Positions 7,138 through 10,593 of a stretch of DNA of 10,593 bases are shown piece by piece. Under the pieces are notes generated by a model, which was given only the letters and a program-made list of their open reading frames with translations, ran no database searches and was not told the DNA's origin. The stretch is taken from NCBI GenBank assembly GCA_016840645.1, contig JAEORY010000099.1, forward strand, positions 1 through 10,593, in the 5' to 3' direction. This stretch comes from Candidatus Borrarchaeota archaeon (GTDB lineage Archaea; Asgardarchaeota; Sifarchaeia; Borrarchaeales; Borrarchaeaceae). Position 1 is the first letter of the stretch, and every line of letters starts with the position of its first letter. Position numbers and translations under genes: made by a program.

Positions 7138-8170
7138 ATATTTCTCAATGTGGCTTAAGGCTATTGTTAATCGTAATTTGCGCTGGTGACTTTATCACAC
7201 ATGGTCTGCTCGACAAGTCGCCTCCACGTGTAAGCATACCATATCACAAGATACATTTGTGCATATTAAAATGGTTGAAAATAGGGACATCCTCAAATAA
7301 TTCAATAAAATTATCCCATGAGGTGATAGTTGTTCTCTTCTGCTATAATTTCACCTCTCTGAACTGAAGAGCTTATTACAGAAGAGCTTATTACGAGAAG
7401 TCGGAATTCCTGTAAGGGGTAGGATTGCAATTTTTTCCCAATTCAACCTCTCTAGGTCCAGTTCTTCATCTTTTCAAAATGTTGCACCATCTACTCACAT
7501 CTCAGAAGGAGAGAAAATAAGGCTAGGCTATCGAGAGTAGAATTACTTTCTTTGCAGTGTGTCTCAGTTCTTATATAGCCTCTAATCATCTGTAAAAAAT
7601 AACAAGGCCGGTCTTTCAGCAACTCTAAGCCTTACAAGCAAGGGATTTCAAAGGTATTTAAAATAAATCCTCTCCATTCTTTAAAGTAGGAGAAACTAAA
7701 TATTGCAGTTTGTGCCTTCATTAAAAAACTCATGCTAAATTTTCCATATAGTGAAATCTTATAAATTTAAACATTGCATATAGTAAGTTGAAATTTCAAC
7801 ATTGAATTGAATCTCGTAAGCAGAAAAACTCAATAGAAAAAACGTATTTCAAGGTGAAATAGATTGTTGGGAAGCAATGATCGATATCCAATGTTTGTAC
7901 CGGAACTAGATGAATGACTATCAGCAATAGCCCTTTCAAAATTGTGATGCTTTTCCAATTTGGTCGATGGATGATTTTAGTTACAGGTTACACGAAATCA
8001 TAGTCGGCCACCACATCTTGTGATTTGCAGAATTGGGCCTAGGTGTTAGGTTACTGTTATAATAGAAAGTCGTGCCTTGTCTGAAGGGCTTACAAATGAT
8101 GTTAGTAATCTGTAACGGTATCAAACAAGTATCTGGGCAGGCATATCATTATGAAAGTACCGTTTTTCGG
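7138..8170. other. Gene-free kilobase, AT-rich
   Basis: No frame on either strand shows a recognisable protein or a start with a ribosome site. It holds a 15-bp tandem duplication (7366-7395) and a weak inverted pair GAGGTGA/TCACCTC (7320-7326 and 7351-7357). The longest plus-strand run (7164-7367, TTG start) has no family resemblance. I see no RNA gene or strong terminator. Confidence 0.5.
7366..7395 (+). repeat. Two tandem copies of a 15-bp unit
   Basis: GAAGAGCTTATTACA (7366-7380) is followed directly by the same unit with a final G (7381-7395). It looks like a recent slippage duplication; no function is evident. Confidence 0.8.
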
Positions 8171-8563
8171 TTAATAATATGACTTTGATTCATGATCCCT
8201 AATCCTCCTCTCTAACGTATCATAAATCTCCCTATCAATAATCTTTTCCCAATCTCTACGAAAATCCGTGGGGTAAATTTCTATTACATCATACATATTT
8301 TGTTTATAGGCTCTCCGTTTATAATTGTTGAGCTTTGCTTTTTTGGGGTTTTCATTCATTCCTAAATATTCAATTAGTATATGATAATCATCCAGAAAAA
8401 AATCAGGATAAAAAATCTTGGTCTTCCCTTGATATACAACTGCCACTGGCCTTTCGTAGGTGAAATTAATTTTCCTATTGTGCAGATAATTACCGATTTT
8501 TCTCTCACCCATTGATTTGTAATGATTCAACAGTTTGTTCTGGAAAATCATGATAGGAGCCAC
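8171..8563 (-). CDS. Small PD-(D/E)XK-like nuclease domain protein, 130 residues
   Basis: I recognise a fold pattern, not a named family. The order is an N-terminal helix with SMGERKIGNYL (E20), a strand region KINFTYERPVAV, then FYPDFFLDDYHILIEYLGM with D54 and E65, and basic helices NNYKRRAYKQ followed by YDVIEIYPTDFRRDWEKII. This E-PD-ExL arrangement resembles small restriction-endonuclease-like domains found alone or attached to helicases and mobile-element proteins. The third catalytic lysine of the ExK signature is not in place (EYL), so activity is uncertain. The start is unclear: GTG at 8563 or ATG at 8551, neither with a ribosome site; a stop lies five codons above the GTG. It may be an N-terminally shortened or solitary domain. 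No methylase or partner gene is nearby, and the neighbouring regulator is divergent. Confidence 0.6.
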   Translation of the reverse strand: MAPIMIFQNKLLNHYKSMGERKIGNYLHNRKINFTYERPVAVVYQGKTKIFYPDFFLDDYHILIEYLGMNENPKKAKLNNYKRRAYKQNMYDVIEIYPTDFRRDWEKIIDREIYDTLERRIRDHESKSYY

Positions 8564-8762
8564 AATGTCCCAATGCTATTTAAATCTTGTGGTTCCAATA
8601 GATCCCCTTCTGGATGCAAATAGAGTGGATAAGAAAAATCAGTCTCTTCCTTGTTTTCTCTCTGAATATTCTTACAAAACAACTCTTATCAATAATGATT
8701 CTTTCTTAGTTTGAGATTGCGAGCAAGAGACATCTTCAGAAATGAGATAGGGGAATAATATC

Positions 8763-8792
8763 TTGATGAAAGTTTTATAAATTCTCTAAAAT
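8763..8792 (+). promoter_or_regulatory. Possible promoter for the winged-helix gene, TTGATG-N18-TAAAAT
   Basis: TTGATG (8763-8768) and TAAAAT (8787-8792) are 18 bases apart, with a predicted start close to the ATG at 8803, which has no ribosome site. Transcription might therefore be nearly leaderless. The DNA is AT-rich, so a chance match is possible. Confidence 0.3.
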
Positions 8793-8821
8793 TATATTCC
8801 AAATGAATATCAAATCTATCG

Positions 8822-9328
8822 TTGGCTGGATGGCTCAGTCGAAAATTACCCAAATTTTACTTTCATTCTCTTCTCCACACTCCAAGGCAAGTAGAAAAAG
8901 CCCTTGGAATAAAAAAGATTAAGATGAAGCCCTTTGTAGAAAAGAAACTTATTGAAATTCTCAATCCAGAAGCCAGGAAAGGCCATCTTTATAGAATAAC
9001 TGATACAGCAAAAAGCCAGCTTAATGTATCTGTTTTTAATAAAAAAGGTGGAAGAAATTTTAAATTGATAGGGTGGATTGTATCAAGTCCTCGACAAAGG
9101 GTGGTTATTTTAAAAGTACTGGATGGTCTAAAAAGGACCTCTGAAAACATACGAGAAAGAGCGTCAAGATACAATCCTCACTTATCGAGAATAAGCACAA
9201 AGGGAATATTAAAAGAGATCATCAAGAGAAATTTGGTTCAGAGTAAGATGATTGACGTGAAAAGATATTATTGGATTAGTGAAAAAGGGAGGGTGGTGAG
9301 GGAAAAGTTGGAGTTTAATATAGAATGA
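8822..9328 (+). CDS. Tandem winged helix-turn-helix DNA-binding protein, 5' end frameshifted
   Basis: The open frame gives 168 residues from a TTG, but the first 18 or so look wrong. In the other frame an ATG at 8803 reads MNIKSIVGWMAQSKITQILL, and a one-base correction near 8875 joins it to TPRQVEKALGIKKIK. The repaired protein is two copies of one domain. Copy one runs from IVGWMAQSKITQILLSF to GHLYRITDTAKSQLN; copy two from LIGWIVSSPRQRVVILKVL to KRYYWISEKGRVVREKL. Each has helices, a recognition helix and a wing strand ending in 'YxIT/SxxxK/G', as in ArsR/MarR-like and many archaeal regulators. It is probably a transcriptional regulator or mobile-element control protein. As written it lacks most of the first domain's leading helices, so it may be a fresh pseudogene, or the frameshift may be a sequencing error. 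Its neighbours are the divergent nuclease and the tRNA-half boundary. Confidence 0.7.
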   Translation: MAGWLSRKLPKFYFHSLLHTPRQVEKALGIKKIKMKPFVEKKLIEILNPEARKGHLYRITDTAKSQLNVSVFNKKGGRNFKLIGWIVSSPRQRVVILKVLDGLKRTSENIRERASRYNPHLSRISTKGILKEIIKRNLVQSKMIDVKRYYWISEKGRVVREKLEFNIE

Positions 9329-9340
9329 GACATGCCGAGA

Positions 9341-9381
9341 TCTACTCTTTTTTGTCTACCAAATGTCTACCTTTTTCTACC
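9341..9381 (+). repeat. Phased short direct repeats, TCTACC-like
   Basis: TCTACC occurs at 9355, 9366 and 9376, with TCTACT at 9341, so the three full copies are spaced 11 and 10 bases, about one helical turn. The cluster lies between the winged-helix gene and the tRNA half. It could be a binding site for that protein or an integrase/excisionase arm site; this is inference. Confidence 0.5.
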
Positions 9382-9508
9382 GACAGCATGCTAAGTATTT
9401 GATATTATTCACATCATGCACAGCATCCACAAGGGGATTTTGAAAATAGGTGGCCAGGAAATACGTTTTAATTTCAACAATTTATAGATTTATTTTTATG
9501 TGATTATG

Positions 9509-9555
9509 TCTGAATGGGGTTCAGGGGGTCGCGAGTTCAAATCTCGCCGTCCCGA
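9509..9555 (+). tRNA. 3' half of a tRNA-Pro (GGG), probable integration (att) site
   Basis: The 47 bases fold as tRNA positions 27-73: anticodon stem TCTGA/TCAGG (one T-G pair) with a seven-base loop ATGGGGT, giving T33, anticodon GGG and G37; a five-base variable loop GGGTC; T-stem GCGAG/CTCGC with loop TTCAAAT; acceptor 3' strand CGTCCCG; and discriminator A. No CCA follows (TCA instead). The 5' half, whose acceptor strand should be CGGGACG, is absent upstream and elsewhere in the window, and there is no D-arm. A 3' tRNA fragment of this kind is the usual far-end footprint of an element integrated in a tRNA gene. Since the fragment reads rightwards, the element should lie to its left and the complete tRNA beyond the left edge. 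Confidence 0.75.
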
Positions 9556-9681
9556 TCAGTAAATATCAAAACCCCTCCCCTCATTACTGCCTTTTTAAAA
9601 TCTTCTATTTACTTTTTATCTTTGCAGTATGTTAAATATTTAGCCTGAAGGAGGTTTTAAAAACGAAAAGATATAAAAAAT

Positions 9682-10311
9682 CTATGGCTTTTCTACCATG
9701 AGATACCTATCTTTTGGGAGCCGAGAAAAAATCACAGCACCTGCACACGGTGCAACAAGCTTTTTAGGTAATGTATTGCCAATTACTTGGAAGAGTTCTA
9801 AACAACAGGAACATAAGTTTGCACTTCTGTCAATCGAATAGGGAATTTTTTGGCCATTTGACTCGATATAAAATTGGGGTTTGATAAAATTGGCGTGACA
9901 TGCCGTATGAGTGAGAAAAAGAGAATCCCAGTCCTCCTCAGATCCGAGTTTCCTTGCCCACCTTATCCAAATTCTTTTTTCAAGGTCTGTAATAATATAC
10001 CACTCTCGAGGAACGAGAGGCTTAAATTGTTCGTCCTTTACCATGTTCTTTTTTTCTTCTTTTGTCATTGTTCTTGGTAGAATAAAATCTGATCGTGTAA
10101 TCACAGCTTCTTTAAATCGTTTATAGCCATCTAATTCAAATGAGCTAATTATGAGATATTTTCCATTTTTCTCTGAGTTTCTATACCAGCTCCCCTGTCT
10201 GTGGCATGTGCTGTCCCACACCTCTGGAGGGACGCTAATTATCTTACTGATCTCATCAAGGCCAACGCAAACGACTGCCTTCCCTGGTTTAAGCTTTATA
10301 TTCTGGCGCAT
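9682..10311 (-). CDS. Conserved-looking hypothetical protein with C-terminal cysteine cluster, 209 residues
   Basis: I do not recognise a named family. The protein is soluble, with no signal peptide or membrane segment. It has five cysteine sites: C15, C36, C138 (THTACHANF), a cluster C167/C169/C170 (ANLCSCCLELFQ) and C189 (VAPCAGAVIF). The spacing could bind metal or a cofactor, or take part in redox. The middle contains REWYIITDLEKRIWIRWARK. The open frame continues above the ATG for about 26 codons (KPQKKYIKHVYWLWREQEEE) to an AAAGGAG site, so the true start may be a non-ATG codon near 10389. It lies 79 bases (from 10389) or 157 bases (from 10311) after the HdrA-like gene on the same strand, suggesting co-transcription and a role beside that electron-transfer protein. 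Confidence 0.75.
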   Translation of the reverse strand: MRQNIKLKPGKAVVCVGLDEISKIISVPPEVWDSTCHRQGSWYRNSEKNGKYLIISSFELDGYKRFKEAVITRSDFILPRTMTKEEKKNMVKDEQFKPLVPREWYIITDLEKRIWIRWARKLGSEEDWDSLFLTHTACHANFIKPQFYIESNGQKIPYSIDRSANLCSCCLELFQVIGNTLPKKLVAPCAGAVIFSRLPKDRYLMVEKP

Positions 10312-10397
10312 GAGGTCTACTCTTAGTTCTTCTTCTTGTTCCCTCCATAACCAGTATACATGTTTGATATATTTCTTTTGTGGCTTAATCGTTAATT

Positions 10398-10404
10398 CTC
10401 CTTT
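10398..10404 (-). promoter_or_regulatory. Strong ribosome binding site without a canonical start codon
   Basis: AAAGGAG on the minus strand is followed by AATTAACG and then ATT AAG in frame with the downstream hypothetical gene. No ATG, GTG or TTG occurs in that frame until the ATG at 10311. Either a rare ATT start (10387-10389) is used or the original start codon was lost by mutation. Confidence 0.5.
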
Positions 10405-10468
10405 TTAATTTTTACACAACGGTTTATCGAGTCTATTGATTTTATAGATTTAGCTACTTTAACTTTCT

Positions 10469-10593
10469 TTATTCACTCACTTGATCAATCATAGTCATAA
10501 TCTGACCCTCATCAAATCCGTTCAGGTGTATGGCGCCTGATCTGCAAGAAGCGACACAGAGACCGCATCCCTTGCAAAGTACAGGATTTATCT
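10469..10593 (-). CDS. HdrA-like protein, C-terminal ferredoxin end (partial)
   Basis: Only the last 41 codons are inside the window; the rest lies beyond the right edge. The visible part carries a 4Fe-4S motif, CKGCGLCVASCRSGAI (CxxCxxCxxxC), followed by FDEGQIMTMIDQVSE and the stop. This ending, with a ferredoxin cluster then 'F..xQI..MI', is typical of heterodisulfide reductase subunit A and related flavoproteins that handle electron transfer or bifurcation in anaerobes. A stand-alone ferredoxin-type subunit cannot be excluded. It is probably transcribed together with the hypothetical gene that follows leftwards. Confidence 0.7.
   Translation of the reverse strand, partial: INPVLCKGCGLCVASCRSGAIHLNGFDEGQIMTMIDQVSE

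Noticed and set aside
7164..7367. Plus-strand open frame of 67 codons with TTG start
   Set aside because: No ribosome site, no recognisable motif, and surrounding sequence shows no coding character.
9341..9381. CRISPR-like repeats
   Set aside because: Units are only six or seven bases with 4-5 base gaps, far too short for a CRISPR array, and no cas gene is present.

Overview
The window looks like an accessory region of an anaerobic bacterium. A syntrophic or sulfate-reducing Desulfobacterota-type organism is my best guess; this is inference from gene content, not proof. The support is a crotonase with a truncated acyl-CoA dehydrogenase behind it, an ADP-forming acyl-CoA synthetase alpha subunit, and a ferredoxin tail of the HdrA kind. 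Strong AGGAGG ribosome sites and sigma70-like promoters argue for a bacterium rather than an archaeon. Coding density is low and much of the DNA is decayed.

Layout. 1-548 (-) is the N-terminal part of an IS1595-family transposase that runs off the left edge. 680-2362 (+) is a frameshifted IS110-family remnant, split by an intact 1243-bp IS630-family element (847-2089) with 23-bp inverted repeats and a TA duplication. 2407-2721 (-) is a dead restriction-type (HsdR-N-like) fragment with three different in-frame stops. 2856-3805 (-) holds a crotonase followed by an acyl-CoA dehydrogenase cut to 49 residues. 3864-4554 (-) is a frameshifted, 3'-truncated IS30-family transposase. About 0.8 kb of apparently gene-free DNA follows, then two good promoters and the acyl-CoA synthetase alpha subunit (5641-7137, +). 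Another gene-free kilobase leads to a small PD-(D/E)XK-like nuclease (8171-8563, -) and a tandem winged-helix regulator (8803-9328, +) whose 5' end is frameshifted.

At 9509-9555 lies the 3' half of a proline tRNA (anticodon GGG) with no 5' half in the window, preceded by short phased repeats. This is the usual footprint of an integrative element in a tRNA gene. I read the region left of about 9509 as an old integrated island full of insertion sequences and broken genes, and the region to the right as more stable chromosome. On the right, an HdrA-like C-terminus and a downstream cysteine-containing conserved hypothetical protein sit on the minus strand, probably as one operon.

No complete new system is visible. 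The most interesting items are the tRNA-half boundary with its neighbouring repeats, the duplicated winged-helix protein beside an orphan nuclease, the crotonase lacking both usual catalytic glutamates, the orphan synthetase alpha subunit, and the hypothetical gene with a strong ribosome site but no normal start codon.
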